Below are positions 30,766-43,426 of a DNA stretch of 64,000 nucleotides, piece by piece. The position numbers were made by a program, and so were the translations under genes. The notes beneath the pieces were generated by a model. It ran no database searches, had not been told where the DNA came from, and saw nothing but the letters and a program-made list of their open reading frames with translations. Where the stretch lies: NCBI RefSeq assembly GCF_000149955.1, contig NC_030995.1:372001-436000 (forward strand), in the 5' to 3' direction. This DNA comes from Fusarium oxysporum f. sp. lycopersici 4287 (taxonomy: Eukaryota > Ascomycota > Sordariomycetes > Hypocreales > Nectriaceae). Numbering within the stretch: the stretch's first letter is position 1; every line of letters starts with the position of its first letter.

Positions 30766-31809
30766 TCACTCCCCAGTAGCAAACCAATCATCAATCTCTT
30801 CAAACCACTTATCAACAGACGCATTGTTCACGGCATCACCCCAAGCTGGCGGCCCCTCGTACGGCAGTTTCGCAAGCTTATAGAAGAGAGGGCGGGTGAA
30901 TGTCTCGTCGAGCCAGACACCGCGTTTGATGGGTGTCTTCTCGACGTCAATGATCCTCTTCATGTTATCGCCAAGCTCGTTGGGGTCGGACTTGAACTTG
31001 TTGTGGATGATGAGGTCGAATTTGAGATCACCCATGTATTCGCCGTCGCCAGCGAAGTTGGCTTCCAGGAAGTCCATGCCGATGCAGGACCAGCTGAGGA
31101 ACTGGGCGTTGTGGAGGCGCATCATCCACTGGAGACTATGTCATATTAGCTACGCTCAACAGAAAATGAGAGGTGAGAGGTGAACTTACAGGGCGTCGCG
31201 GTATCCGTACAACTTGCCACCAGTCTCCTAAAACTTGAATCGCAACAAGTTGGTACGCTCCCCCTCCGGCAATCCTGCACGAGTACCCTGAAGAACATTG
31301 ATGAAATCGATCAGAATGAGGTTCTCTTTCGGGTCCTTCTTCGAATTCTCGACGTCAAACTCAAAGATCAGAAGAGGATCCATGAACGGTTCACTCTTGA
31401 CACAAAATCGCACAGTGAGCTCGGCCTTGCCATCCGCAGTGGGCGCCATCCACATAGCGAAGCCATGAATGGCAGTGCGGTTGCCGTCCTCATCGGCAAA
31501 GAGCACATTCTCGTTCAGCTCGAAGAAGAAGTTCTGGCGGCATTCAGTCTCACCGGGCAGCTGGTAGTACTGCAGAGACATGGCGACGAGGCCGGTGCGG
31601 GAGACGACGGCGAGATGAGGGTCTGTCTGACCGAGAATGTCAGACAGGGTGAATGTATCACGCGCTGGGGGAGGGACTTTCCCCCAGTCGCGCTCTTCAG
31701 TCAGCAGGGCGGTCTTCCAGTATGTACCGTGGTTCTTGGTAGGGTCGACACCTGTGGATGGGTGCATCGTGGCCGTGGCCCGTTTGGATGCATACTCGGC
31801 GGCCTGCAT
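30766..31809 (-). pseudogene. Conserved unknown protein interrupted by an in-frame TAG
   Basis: Exons 31809-31190 and 31135-30766 (complement) with a 54 bp intron (GTAAGT...CATAG, GCTAAT branch) give one 330-codon frame. Codon 194 is TAG (31228-31230). Upstream: TFTLSDILGQTDPHLAVVSR, CRQNFFFELNENVLFADED and LILIDFINVLQGT. Downstream in the same frame: ETGGKLYGYRDALLQWMMRL, then NAQFLSWSCIGMDFLEANF, and KTPIKRGVWLDETFTRPLF. The seamless sense on both sides suggests a nonsense mutation, for example CAG to TAG. A 69 bp intron with a weak GTTCTT donor is a less likely alternative. No signal peptide or membrane segment is seen, and no family is recognised. If translated as is, only 193 residues would be made. 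Confidence 0.65.
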
Positions 31810-32365
31810 TTTACCGGTCTTGTAGACAACAGAGGCTACTCTGTTGGAACTCTATTCGTATACTCAGCTGGTGATAGGAACCGTATCCAAACACGGTTGG
31901 TGCTGGTTGTGTTTGGGTCGAGTTTGCGTGCAGGTCGTGGAGCAGGGAGACGAGAGGATTACGAAATATTTTACACTAGAGTTGCATGCCTACGGGTAAA
32001 CAAAAGGGTCATGCGAGCTCCTCAAAACCCTATATGGCAGACTACCCCTCTGTCAGTGCAAGCACACTCACTGTTTCCTCTGCATGGCTCAGCGTTTCAG
32101 ACATAACTGTCAAATGTCCTTCGTCGCCTTTCGTCCGCTCTTGTCGTGTGCACAGCTTTAATATGTTTTTATTTGCCCATGACTGATTCCCTTTTCTTTG
32201 CAAATACAGCAAAACTTGGCCAATCTTCAAGCCAAACACTCCTCTGCAAACACAATCACCAAGACAAAAGTGACAAAAGGAGATCATCCAAACATGACTC
32301 ATATACCACCTCCTTCCCAGATTCCATGCCTCGCTGCCGAATCGTTGCTTTCCTGATATTTCCTC
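31810..32365. other. Intergenic region
   Basis: Promoter side of the TAG-interrupted gene and the 3' end of the NACHT-ankyrin gene. Nothing else is seen. Confidence 0.45.
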
Positions 32366-35300
32366 TCACAGTTCACTCTCGGACCCTGATCCATTATCAG
32401 ACACGAGGTAAGGCGCGTATCTGAGCTGCGAGCGGATAGACCTTGACCGAAGATCATATTCAGACTTAAATTCAACCTCTAGATTGGACCCCGCATCTCC
32501 CTCAGATCCAGTATCCGAATCTGTGCCAGAGGATGAGCTCGCTTCTTCGACGTAGAGCCGCAGAACCTGCCCCTGCCACCTCTTCTTCATCTTCGACAGT
32601 CTCTTCGCATAATCCAAAGTCGACTCCTCGGGCCACCGGGCTCTTCCGCCGTAAAGCAACACTCTCGCTTCCACGTACCCACCCCAGGGAACCTCCTCCT
32701 GAGGACACCCCGAGTCACTTTCAGAGGCAACACGCACCTGGTCCCTGAATCGACCACCAATAAGCCATTCCCGCACAGCTTCTGTTCCAGCAACCAGAAA
32801 ACAGCTAATGAACCCCTTCTTGCTCATGTACGTTACTGAAGCCCCATTACGGACGAGGAGCTTGACGGTATCCAGACTCCCGCAAGCGCTTGCATTCATG
32901 ACCGCTGATCCAAAACAGGAACCTTCAAAGTCGATGTCAGCGCCCATCTCAAGACAGTTCGCGACAATATCAACGCGATTCAAAGCGGCCGCGTGGCATA
33001 AAGGACTCCAGCCACGTGATGGCTCAAGATTCAGGATTTTGCGGAACAGGTCAGCCGGCACTTTCTTTTGAAGCCTCTCGAATGAAGAGGTTAGAAAAGC
33101 AAGATCAGAAAATCCACACCACTCCAAGTGCCACGGAAAAGGGGTCGTTCCGCTTAGATCTTGATCAGAGCCCAACATCCAATCAACTAAATCTTCTTCG
33201 CCCAAGATATAATGCATCATACTCCGACCCGCCTCATCCTCGCCCAGCAGATCGAACTTCAACTTGAGTAGTTTGTCCAAAGCTTCGGGGGTGAGTGACA
33301 CTTCCTCACAATTTGTCGAGAATCGTGGTGGATCTGACACAGTCAAGAACTCCCTCGGTAAACGTGACAAGCTGACAGGGTGCGCTTCATCAAACAGACT
33401 ATCACCGAACCAGTTGATCAATGACGCAAGTGATCCGAACCTGCAAACTGCAGCCATCGATGCCCCAAGCGAGACCAAATGCTGCGCTGTGTCAGCATCT
33501 TTCGAATACATAAGAGGCGTCCATCCATTCGAATCGGCCGCATCAATATCAGCTCCCCTATTCAACAGGAGCGAGATTGCCTTTTTGTTCCCATTCCACG
33601 CAGCGCTATGTAGTGCTGTCGTGCTTGCGCTATGTATCCAGGTTTGCCAGCTGTTTTCGCAGGAGAAATCCCTCAACAACAAACAGCTAAGTACGTCCTT
33701 GAACATGTGTGAGAACCTATAGGAGGTTTAGTTACTTGCCGTCACACTCCTTAAATCTGCTTACCTGATATAGTGTGGGTACTCTTCTGCTACCTCAAGT
33801 AATATCTCGAGACCCTTGGTGTTCCCTTTGTCGATTGCTTCATGCAATGGGAGCTCAAACCCAAATTTCAAATCGCCACCTTCCAAGAGATACTTCAGAA
33901 ACAGTTCTGGCAACAAAGGATTGAGGCTTGATCGGCCGGCAGCTATGTCGATCACGTTCTCCAAGACTTCGCCCTCAAAATCCGCTTGCAAAGCACTGGC
34001 TCCTTCTTGCAACAGCCACTCCCCCATGACAAGATTCTCTTCCTCCAAAGCTACTAGAAGTGCGGACAATCCTTGCCTTGATGGGAGTGGGACATCGACA
34101 GGGCACCCTTGATAAATCAAGAGTTTCATGCTCTCATAGTCCTCTTCTTCCATGGCTCTTTCGAACGAGATTGCCAAGCGCTCTATTGGTTCAACTGATT
34201 CGGCGAGTTCTTGAAAAGATGACAATTCTTTAGAGCCACCTCGAGTATCCCCTCCCAGGAACTCGTAGATACCGTCGAATCCAAGCTCTAAGGAAATTCG
34301 CCTTGGGGTCCTGCCGTTTGCATCTAGAGTTTGAGAGGCACCATGTTCAAGTAAGCATTGGACCGTAGGCAAACTCCCGCCCAATACAGCCATGTGCATT
34401 GGAGTGAAGCCATATCGACTTTCTGTCATCGCGCTGAACCCTTTTTTAAGAAAAAGCTTCATGGCATCGACATAACCTTCATATGCAGCGATATGTACTG
34501 GTGTTAGCCCTTCATCTGACATCGAAGCTTTGTCCATTTCTGAAGCGTGCTCCAGAATAAACTCCAGGCATGCAACACTATTGCAGGCCGATGCCAAATG
34601 GAATGCGTTCCCGTTTTTTACCACTGCTGTTTGGTCAAGATGCTGGATATTGAAGGTCACTGGATCAGACCATCCGAATATTGCCGACGGGTTTGTTTTC
34701 TGATTTAAGATCTTCTGTAGAAACGATAGATTGTCACTGACGATACAAGCGAGAACCGCATCCCTAGAAGGGTCCGCTCCCAATTCTAGTAATTCCTCTG
34801 CAAACTGGAAAGAAGACTGTTGGAGGTGATAGATGAGAGGAGTTGTTGCAAGAAAACCTGACCCGACATTGTTTACATCGAATCCACGTTGCACAAGCGC
34901 TTCCATCAACCAAATGATGTTGGTTGCGTCCTCCGATGTGGCAAGCGTATGGAGAGGTGAGTTGTTGCTTGTTTCAGAAGAATCCTTCAATATCTCCTCA
35001 ATGCTGCAACACTCCAATAGATTATGGAGAACCTCAGCTCCCTCCTCAGTGCTACAGAGATCGATCGCCACGCGAGCACGAAATGCGATTTCAAATGGTG
35101 TTTGGCCATTCACACGGTGATGGGGGTTAGCTCCATACTTGACGAGGAGCCGTATCATGTCGAGGTTGACACGATTTATCACATCTTGGAACAAGAGAGA
35201 TATCGAGTCAGAGTCTTGCATACCATCCCAATACTTGGTTTGTAGGATGGCATCACGAATGACAGACATCAGTGGGGCTTGATGATTGGAAAGAAGTGGT

Positions 35301-38300
35301 TTCAATCCACTTTCTTTGAATTGTTCCTCATAGACACGCATCGCCCCACGTTGAAACATGATTTCCATCATCGTTCCAAAGTCAATCGTGTTCATGTATC
35401 GTGCCTTGCTATACCGGTCGTTGTCTGGTAGATAACAGGCAAAGTGCCACAAGCTCTGCTTCTCGCTCAAATCAGAGTCTCTTAGATTGTCAGGGAAAAG
35501 GCTCATGATAATATTGTGTTCCGGATCCTTGCGATTGTCGAGTGTAGACCTGATATACGTCTCAAGCGGTAATCTGCCATTAAGTCTGGAATTAAGCGCC
35601 TCTGGATAAAGCTTGGTAAGTAATTGGACTTGACTCAGAGAGATCCAGGCATTCGGTTTGTGCAATGGTGTGGGATTGGTCCCTATCATGCTGTCGAACT
35701 CGGAAAAGGCCTTCCTCAGGCAGCTGACGCTCGTTCCGGTCACTAGGCTCGTCTCACTCCCTTTTTCTCGGTGGTATCTCTGTAAGAATCCCAGAACCTG
35801 AAGGCAGAGTCTATTCAAGTCAAGGTCCCGGTGTTCACTTCTTGGGCTCTCTCCAGCACTTTTGAAGACCATAGTCAATGGCGTATCACCACGGAATGTT
35901 CTTGTCTGAAGCCCTTTTATCGCCTCTTCTGCATCTAGATCAAATATCCCATTGACAAACTCATAATTCAAGGGACGGTCTTGAGCCCAGTAATGTAAGT
36001 TGTTGTAGCCATCTCGGTCTTGACTGATCAGAGATATTCCAAGATCTTTAAAGACCTTAAAGGATCGCAAGCTGCCTTGACGCTCACACAAGTGAATTGG
36101 TAGGTCGCCTTTGTCGTTGTAGGTATAGGGATCGAACCCTGCGTTGACCAAAGCTTTGAAGACGTTAAAGGCGTTGTGCTTGACTGCCAGGTGTAAAAGG
36201 CCGTTAACCGGACCGGAATATCGAACTTGGTTTTTCAGTCTCCTATCTTCGACACAATACTTGAGCAGCTCAATATTGTCGCTGCAAACAGCTGAAACAA
36301 TTTGGGAAACCAAATTATCGTCCGACATCAAGGCGCAAGAACCGACTAAATTCAAATCTCTTGTTAGGGAGAAGTCACATTCTTGGGCCCAATTCCACAC
36401 AATCAGGCCCATCTCAGCACCCCAGTCGGTATTGTATGCTCCAGTTGAACTAAGGAATTTCAAGAGCATGCGCGTCGATACTTCTGCCACATGATTTGAA
36501 GTTTCAGTAGCCACGAGCCATTCTTGAAGCACCTTGACCTCAGGCACTGAGGGGATGGTGTAAGCGCACAAGCACCGAAAAACGGGGTAAAGGTCATGAA
36601 ATATTGATGCAAACAAGCAGGCGATAGAGAAAACGGAAAGCGTATTTGGTGGGATCAAATGGTCTGAAGAACGCGCTCCAGCATGCATCAAGCAGTCAAC
36701 CGTCATGTTTCTTCGACGAGATGAAGGTAAGAATTCATCTCTCGGGGTCCTCATAAGATCGTGACGTTGGTCCTTCTCCCCACTCATTTTTGGCAGTCCA
36801 GGAACTGCCAAAACAGACATTAATGCGAGGTCTAGAGGGGTTGCGGAATCCAGCTTATCGTTTACATCCGAACCATTTCTGATCAAAAAGTTGCATATCT
36901 CTGGAAGATTCAAAGCAGCAGCCATGTGCAATGGCTTAAACGAAGGGACCATCACTATCCTCCAAGCATGTTTTTCAGTCCCATTCCGTTGTTCATATCT
37001 CGTCCCGATGCCAGTGGCATACATAACATTCTTGAAGACCTCAACAGCCCAGCACATAAAATATGCTCGCTTGGAAGGCTGGAACAGAGACTTTGCTAAC
37101 TCGAAAATTTCGGGGTCACCGAGTCCATCTTTTGTGAGCTTGATCCATAAGATAGCGGCATGTCTGTAGAAGGGGTAGCTGTTGTCCCTTTGGCGAGTGG
37201 CTGCAACTTGCTTGTTCGGTTCATCAGGCATCTTATCAAAGTTCTCCATCTGAAGAAACCTTAGACACTGTCTAGCAAGCAGGAATTTTGTCATGGATCG
37301 GGCAATCCAGTACTTTTCTATGCCACTCGTTTGAGAAATTGCCTTCTCGTCTTCCAGGAATTCGCGGACAGAGAAGTGGGCAAACTCGAAGTACTTCCCA
37401 TTTGTAGATTTCCGGATGAGGCTGCTGCACCTCTTTAGTATTTCGTATTCCGGTACAATATTGCTCTCGTCTAGAGTTGCACCTATCGCTGGTGTTGAGA
37501 CTGCTTGTCGAAGCTCAACTATTGTCAACTTTGGATCTGCCACAGCCATGAAGTGAAGACACATCTGGACCATGTTTTGTACACCAACAGAGCAGTTGTT
37601 AACTCGCTCAAGAAGGCGACGATAGCTCTCAGGAAGATCAGGCGGAAGCTTGCCCAAAGCCTCGCGGCGCTCCTGGTCATGAGCACAGTTGCACAGGTAG
37701 TCAAGCTGGCAAACTACCCATCTGAACCTAGATTCCGTTATTTCTGCTTGTAGTACACAATCACGGTGGGTCTTACATCCCATCAGCCTTTCCCACCAAA
37801 GCGCTCCGGATCTCCTCTTTCATATGCGCACTGGTCAGCTGCAGTTGTCGTGTGCGAATCCTCTTATCAACTTCGGCATTGACGTAGAGTTCAACATCCT
37901 CAGTATGTGCTGCTATTTGAATAGGTTCGAATTCTTCTTCGAGCCGTGCCCGAATGTTGTAGTGATCCCGGCTGAAAAGGGCCATTGAGAGTCTCTCAGA
38001 ATAGGCGGCTACCTGGATCAAGCTGTCCACCACTTCATCAGTCAAATCATCGCACTCATCGAGACCATCGACCACAATAATGGTTTGATCGAAAGTCTCA
38101 CACATTTGGCTGATCTGAGCTCGTAGTTCGTCTACATCTGCAGTCTGTGGGAGTCCTTTTGGTGGGTAGAGACTTTCGTAATACGCGTCTAGGACGTTAT
38201 ATGATTCATTGTTTTGACGTGCAAGTTGAGAAGCCAGTGCACCAAGGATATTCACTATGTCCCACGTTTTGGATTCCTTGTAATCACAAAAGAAAAATGC

Positions 38301-39092
38301 CACTCCTATCCTGCGAGAAGCGTAACTGCGAGAAAGAGCCTCTTGAATGACGGAGCCAGCGAGTACTGTTTTCCCTGCTCCAGGTATGCCCGTCAGCCAG
38401 AGCTTGGAGCCTGGTGTTTCAAGCCAACGAATAAAAGTTGGCGACTCAGTCAGCCAAAGTCCTGTCATTGAATGACGAAGCCTGATACTTGTTTGCAGTG
38501 CGAGTTGTGGATTCGCTTTCATGAAATGATCAAGAATGCGCTTTTTTCGGTCATTGATGGCTATCATGGTGTTGATCTCGATCTTTCTGGCCACCTCTCC
38601 TAACGCCGTAATCTTCTTGTCTATATCATCGGATTTTGAAAGCGACAGTTGTATCTTCCGCATTGAGTCGGCAAGTAAGGCAACACTAATGGTTTCCTTA
38701 TGTCGAGACAGCTCGGCCAGAAGCACTTTCGTTTCCGATGATGAGAAGGGCCATTTGAGCTGTCGAACGATGCCGTCAAACTTGGAATTCTTGAAGCTTT
38801 CTGAGGCTTTCTTGACTCTTAATTCAATCTTGTTGAAGGTCTTGAAGCAGTGATTAAGATAGTGGTTCCTCAATGTAGGGTCGAAGGATTGTCCTTCATC
38901 CTCCAGATCTGATGTCAAAGCCTCGAGGCGTCGCAACACGCTTGCGAGATTATTAATCTCGTCGACAAGGCTCTGGATCTCATCCTTTGCATCTTTGGCG
39001 GCTCTGACGAATTTGTATGTGGTTTTGAAGACAAGATCAGCAAGTGAGATCAAACCGGCGATGCTAGCAGCAAGAGAGAGGGGATCGGCCAT
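32366..39092 (-). CDS. NACHT-ankyrin NOD-like receptor
   Basis: Assembled model: exons 39092-37777, 37727-33765 and 33716-32366 (complement), giving 2,209 residues. Introns of 49 and 48 bp start with GTAAG. Residues 1-200 form the helical MADPLSLAASIAGLISLADL domain, like the PigL_N-type N-termini of fungal NLRs. The NACHT NTPase follows, with Walker A GIPGAGKT (235-242) and Walker B IIVVDGLDE (338-346). The first splice rebuilds KADGMFRWVVCQLDYL, a hallmark after NACHT. LPPDLPESYRRLLERV and EFAHFSVREFLED follow. The remaining 1,500 or so residues hold many ankyrin repeats, some degenerate, with clear ones at TPVHIAAYEGYVDAMKLFLK, TPMHMAVLGGSLPTVQCLLE and TALHSAAWNGNKKAISLLLN. Known for the family: fungal NLRs sense ligands through their repeats and trigger defence or incompatibility death. 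The gene looks intact. Confidence 0.9.
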
Positions 39093-39478
39093 GGCGAGTG
39101 GCTGTAGCAGTATTATTGCGTTTCTATATTGATCATTATTGAAGAAATGAATTTTACCTCGAGAAATGGATATCGAGAGTTATCATGCCATCCCCGCATG
39201 GTGCGGCTGATGGGAAGGTGAGATCATGCAAGTCATGTCAGCCCTCCACGCAGAAGGTGCCTTACTGCAGTTTCTGCCTAAAGCAGTCGCACCCAACCTT
39301 ATACCAGGCCTTTGAAAGCGGCAAAATACCCTATTTCAACCCGTACATTATCACCTGTCTCGCTGGATTTACTGCGAAATGGAATTTCCAATAACATGGC
39401 TAGAACAATCGTGATCTCCTCGAGAGCTTCTTTTATCCATCCTTGCTCTTCTCACAGCTGTCCCTGGATCTGACTAGG
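39093..39478. other. Promoter region of the NACHT-ankyrin gene
   Basis: 386 bp between the NLR start and the 3' end of the hydrolase gene on the same strand. No gene is seen. Confidence 0.5.
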
Positions 39479-40339
39479 CTACAAGATCTCGAACTCTTCG
39501 GGCAACTCTTTCTCCTGAACCCAAGCAGCAATTCCAGCAGCAAACAACTCTGGCAGTTGTAAATGCCAAGGATGATAAGCATTTCTCACAACGACAGCCT
39601 CATTCTTGACTCCCTTCTTCTGCCCTCCCTCTCTCAGGATAACACCCATGTCTCGTACAGGGTCAATCTGATCCATCTTTCCTCCCGAAATAACACAAGT
39701 TCTCACTCCAGAATCGGCAACGGCTTTGATATCCTCCATACTGAAGGCACTGAGTTCTTTGTTCATCGCCTTGGACCTCTCCGGGGAGTGGTTCTTCTTT
39801 GCTTCGGCAAGCCATTCTTCATAGTCAATTCCCTGTCGTCGCAACGATGCCTCAAGCACGCCGGGAATGCTCTGTATGCTATTCACAATAGACATCGCCA
39901 TCGGGTGCTCCATGAACCACTTAAACATTCCTCTGTATGGGTAAGCACCTGTTGCAAACGTCGACAGCACGACATCGGGATGGCGAGATGTGAGAGCGAG
40001 AGCGATGAAACCACCTAGGGATAAACCAACAATATGCGCTTTTCCGCCGTGGGTGCGCTTTTGAATCACTTTGCATACTTCATCAGCAGCTGATGCGAGT
40101 GTCAAGGGGCGCCCGATGTCCCAAGATCCAGAGTGCATCGGAAGGTCGACGAGGATTAGATGATAAGAGGACAGTGATTGCTGGGGAGCAACCAATTTCC
40201 ATTCGACATGACTGCCTCCACCACCATGTAAGAAGACTATCGATTTATTCTGGTCATTGTTGCGTTCTTCGAAATAGAGTAGTTTCTCTTCGTCTATGGG
40301 TACTTCAGACATGTTCAGGGTAGTTCGAGAACGAATCAT
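39479..40339 (-). CDS. Alpha/beta hydrolase
   Basis: Single exon of 286 residues; ATG at 40339, with an alternative in-frame ATG (MSEVPIDEEK) nine codons later. The fold signatures are in order: IVFLHGGGGSHVEW (oxyanion loop), LILVDLPMHSGS, AHIVGLSLGGFIALAL (nucleophile elbow GLSLGG with the catalytic Ser), CVISGGKMDQIDPV with an Asp candidate, and AYHPWHLQLP with the catalytic His. Length fits the 260-300 residue class. It has no signal peptide, so it is probably cytosolic. The substrate cannot be predicted. It lies 386 bp upstream of the NACHT-ankyrin gene on the same strand. Hydrolase or lipase effectors are known to pair with fungal NLRs, but here the link is only proximity. Confidence 0.9.
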   Translation of the reverse strand: MIRSRTTLNMSEVPIDEEKLLYFEERNNDQNKSIVFLHGGGGSHVEWKLVAPQQSLSSYHLILVDLPMHSGSWDIGRPLTLASAADEVCKVIQKRTHGGKAHIVGLSLGGFIALALTSRHPDVVLSTFATGAYPYRGMFKWFMEHPMAMSIVNSIQSIPGVLEASLRRQGIDYEEWLAEAKKNHSPERSKAMNKELSAFSMEDIKAVADSGVRTCVISGGKMDQIDPVRDMGVILREGGQKKGVKNEAVVVRNAYHPWHLQLPELFAAGIAAWVQEKELPEEFEIL

Positions 40340-40848
40340 TTACACAAAGTATAATGACATTTGACAGCAGCGAATCATATAGGTTTCTAACAAATTTAAC
40401 AGGAACGGGAACTAATTGGGGCTTGGCACGTATTTAAAGCATCTGCAATAGCCTTTGGGAAAACTAAACTCTCATGACTGCTGAGCTTCCGGGTAATCGG
40501 CAGACTTTGGTGATAAGGAACCAACATGCATACGTATCACAGCTCAACATTGGTCAAATCAATTCGAGATCATTACCCTGGAAAGACTCGGTTCAAAAGT
40601 TCATAAAATACTCAGATAAAGGTCAATCAGCTCGTTGTCCTCCAATAACCCGGATTTGGAAAACTCTCATTCCAATCCACTGTCATGATGAACGCAGGAG
40701 GGTCAAAAACAGGGGGTAATCCACGCCACAGCGCACGTGGACCCACCCCCATCACAAGCTAACTCAAGCTACCCCAGATCCTCACCTTGAACCCTCAACC
40801 TTACCCCTTCACCAACCCATTCTATCGACGAAATATCCGACCGCCAGA
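40340..40848. other. Divergent intergenic region
   Basis: Shared by the hydrolase (minus) and the sugar transporter (plus) promoters. GCACGTGGACCCACCCCC near 40733-40750 contains a CACGTG E-box. Confidence 0.45.
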
Positions 40849-42416
40849 ATGGCCGGTATCAGACTCCGCGATGTCAGCGGGTATCTGATCTTGCTCATCG
40901 CCATCACGACCCTGGGGTCGTTGCAGTTCGGTTTTCACTTGGTACGTTTGCCCAAAGCTCAGATCACCATGATAATATCCAGCTAACAACCCTCTAGGCT
41001 GAACTCAACGCACCCCAGGATGTTATTACATGCCGCAAGAAATCGATCTCCGCCCTCGACAAGATCAAAGGGCTGGTCTACAAACCGAAAGACGATGATG
41101 CTGTTTCTGGCTTCATGCCCCATTGTATTCCCATGGACGAGGCTTCATTTGCGACGATATCTTCAATCTTCATGCTTGGTGGGCTGTTGGGAGCTTTGGC
41201 CTCTGGACCCTTCTCGTCAAAACGGGGACGCCTTCCTGCGATGCGCATCACGGGTCTCCTCTATTTGTTTGGAGCAGCTGTTGAGACCGTCGCAGGAAGC
41301 GTCTTCGTCATGGTTCTCGGTCGCTTGTTTGCTGGTATCGGAGCTGGAGCGTCGACTGTCGTTGTCCCTCTTTACATCAGCGAGATTGCACCACCCAAGG
41401 AACGTGGGCTGTTTGGCTTCATGACGCAGATCTCGATCAATTTTGGTATCCTGGTGGTTCAGACCATGGGATTCTTCCTGAGCTACGGCACTGCTTGGAG
41501 ATGGATTCTTGCTACTGGAGTCTTCATCGCAACCGCGCAAACTCTGGGTCTCTTCGTTGTCCCAGAGAGTCCATCGTGGTTGGCAGCACAGGGAAATGCG
41601 CCCAAGGCCAAACGGACCCTCCAGAGAATTCGTGGCAACGGCTACGACATTCATGAGGAGACTGAGACCTGGGACTCAGATGACCGTGATGCTTCCGAGG
41701 AAGATGGCTTGCTTCAGGCGGATAGTGCCTCTGAATCACCATCAAAGAACCGGACCGAGCATCTTGGATTCTTCGAAGTACTGAGGGATCCTGACACCAG
41801 GCCTGCAATCGTCGCTGTCGTGGGCATTATGTTTGCCCAGCAGCTCTGTGGTGTCAACTCGATCATCATGTACTCCGTGTCTCTTCTTGCCGACTTGCTG
41901 CCAGTTTCTTCATCTCTGCTCACTATTCTTGTTTCTGTTGTTAACTTGTTCACCACTATCGCATGCGCGCCTCTTCCAGATCGTCTCGGTCGCAAGACTT
42001 GCCTCCTTGCCTCGATTATCGGACAAGGAACAAGCGCGCTCATCCTGGCTATCTCGATCATCTTTGGAATCAAGATCCTCTCAGCTATTGCCGTCGTGGC
42101 GTTCGTCGGCTTCTTCGCGGTTGGTCTGGGCCCAGTACCATTCCTGATCTCCTCCGAGCTGGTCGGACAAGAGGCTGTTGGCGCAACGCAAAGCTGGTGT
42201 CTTGCAGCCAATTACGCAGCGACTTTCCTGGTCGCTCAATTCTTCCCAATCGTAAACTCAGCTCTTAACGATTTGCTGGGTGGCCACGGATGGGTCTACT
42301 TTATCTTTGCAGGTCTAGCCGCTGGATCTGCTATCTTTGTGTTCTGGAACGTGCCAGAAACGAAGGGTAAGAAGGACGTTGATGAGGTTTGGGGCAGGAC
42401 AAGGCGCGTTGATTAG
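40849..42416 (+). CDS. MFS sugar transporter, Vps73/YBR241C-like
   Basis: Assembled model: exons 40849-40941 and 40998-42416, giving 503 residues. The 56 bp intron (GTACGT, GCTAAC branch, CTCTAG) joins LGSLQFGFHL to AELNAPQDVITC, which matches the N-terminus of the yeast Vps73/YBR241C sugar-porter subgroup. MFS sugar signatures are present: GRLPAMR (loop 2-3), LGRLFAGIGAGASTVVVPLY, EIAPPKERG, PESPSWLAAQG, QQLCGVNSIIMYS, DRLGRKTCLL and VPETKGKKDVDEVW at the end of helix 12. An acidic cytosolic loop with many Asp/Glu and Ser (about residues 235-270) lies between helices 6 and 7. Known for the group: putative vacuolar sugar porters, with substrate unproven. The gene looks intact. Confidence 0.93.
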
Positions 42417-42578
42417 AAGCCTGCGACAAATGCCGCCTTGACATATCATCGATGAGCGTTCACAATTGCTATAAAGCGGGAGGTGCACGTGTGGAATGAT
42501 TTGTTCATTTGTATTCAAGCAGCGTACTATAGACATTCGCAGATATGGCTCTACAGATAGGACGAAGCGCTTGCTGGT

Positions 42579-43426
42579 TTACCGAAAGATTCGCTTGCTG
42601 CGGATCATCTGCTCCAACTGCATGACGCCCGCCTTTACTCCATCGATGATGTAGACAAGGTTACCATCAGCCTTGCCGTACTCCTCGATAGCCGTTGATC
42701 GGATGATTTCCTCCAAACCAGCCATACCACCGCATCCCATGAGCACAACCGACACTTGTCCCTCATTGAGCAACTTCCGTGTCGCCTCCTTGAGCTTCTC
42801 CTTTACCTTCTCCGGAGGAACAGTGTGAAAGTCACCCGCCGTAAGCCCAGACGAGAAAACACCAGCAAACTTGCTATTCACACCGTCCTTCTCCTGCCCA
42901 AGAAAGTTCTTGACACCATGCGACAAATGGTCCTCCCACCACTTTCCAGTAGTGACGATTCCCCATTTTCCTGAATTATCCGGCGCAGCCATCAGCGAAA
43001 GAGACGTGAGAATACTCGCTTCAAAAATCCCCGTCACTGCAAGATGTCGATACCTAGTCAACTTTGACACCAAGCAATGAACGCTGAAGCACGCAACGAG
43101 AACTCCGTCGTACTTATCAGACTCGAGCTCCTCCTCAATCTTGGGGTCATCGAGAACGGCTTGCGTGCTGCGGTCGATGCCCTCTTGGTCGTTGATGCTG
43201 TCTGGGGCGGAGTGGGGAGGGGCTGTGTAGGTATATATCTCAACTGACTTTTGTGACACATCAGCCTGTGTAGAATTGATGACTTCTTGTTTTAGTCTGT
43301 GTATCATACGTCTGGGAGTGACATTTGGCGGATGGCGTTGGCCATGCCGTCTGTCATGATAGTGGAAGAGTTTGGGTTTAGGACGAGGATGCGGAGATTC
43401 CGCCGGAGGAAACGGAGCTCGGACAT
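42579..43426 (-). CDS. Asp/Glu/hydantoin racemase family protein, Dcg1-like
   Basis: Assembled model: exons 43426-43310 and 43265-42579 (complement), giving 267 residues. The 44 bp intron (GTATGA...ACACAG, GACTAAA branch) joins MTDGMANAIRQMSLPD to ADVSQKSVEIYTYTAPP. The N-terminal RILVLNPNSSTIMTDGMA is the substrate-loop start of the family. The two catalytic cysteines are at VLVACFSVH and VVLMGCGGMAG, with YRHLAVTGIFEASI between them. Length and order match yeast Dcg1 and fungal hydantoin racemases. Known for the family: racemisation through a two-cysteine mechanism; Dcg1 is linked to allantoin and nitrogen catabolism in yeast, although its own reaction is unproven. Probably cytosolic. The gene looks intact. 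Confidence 0.92.

Noticed and set aside
31180..32106. 308-residue plus-strand open frame
   Set aside because: It mirrors the TAG-interrupted gene on the minus strand, which has a proper intron and coherent sequence.
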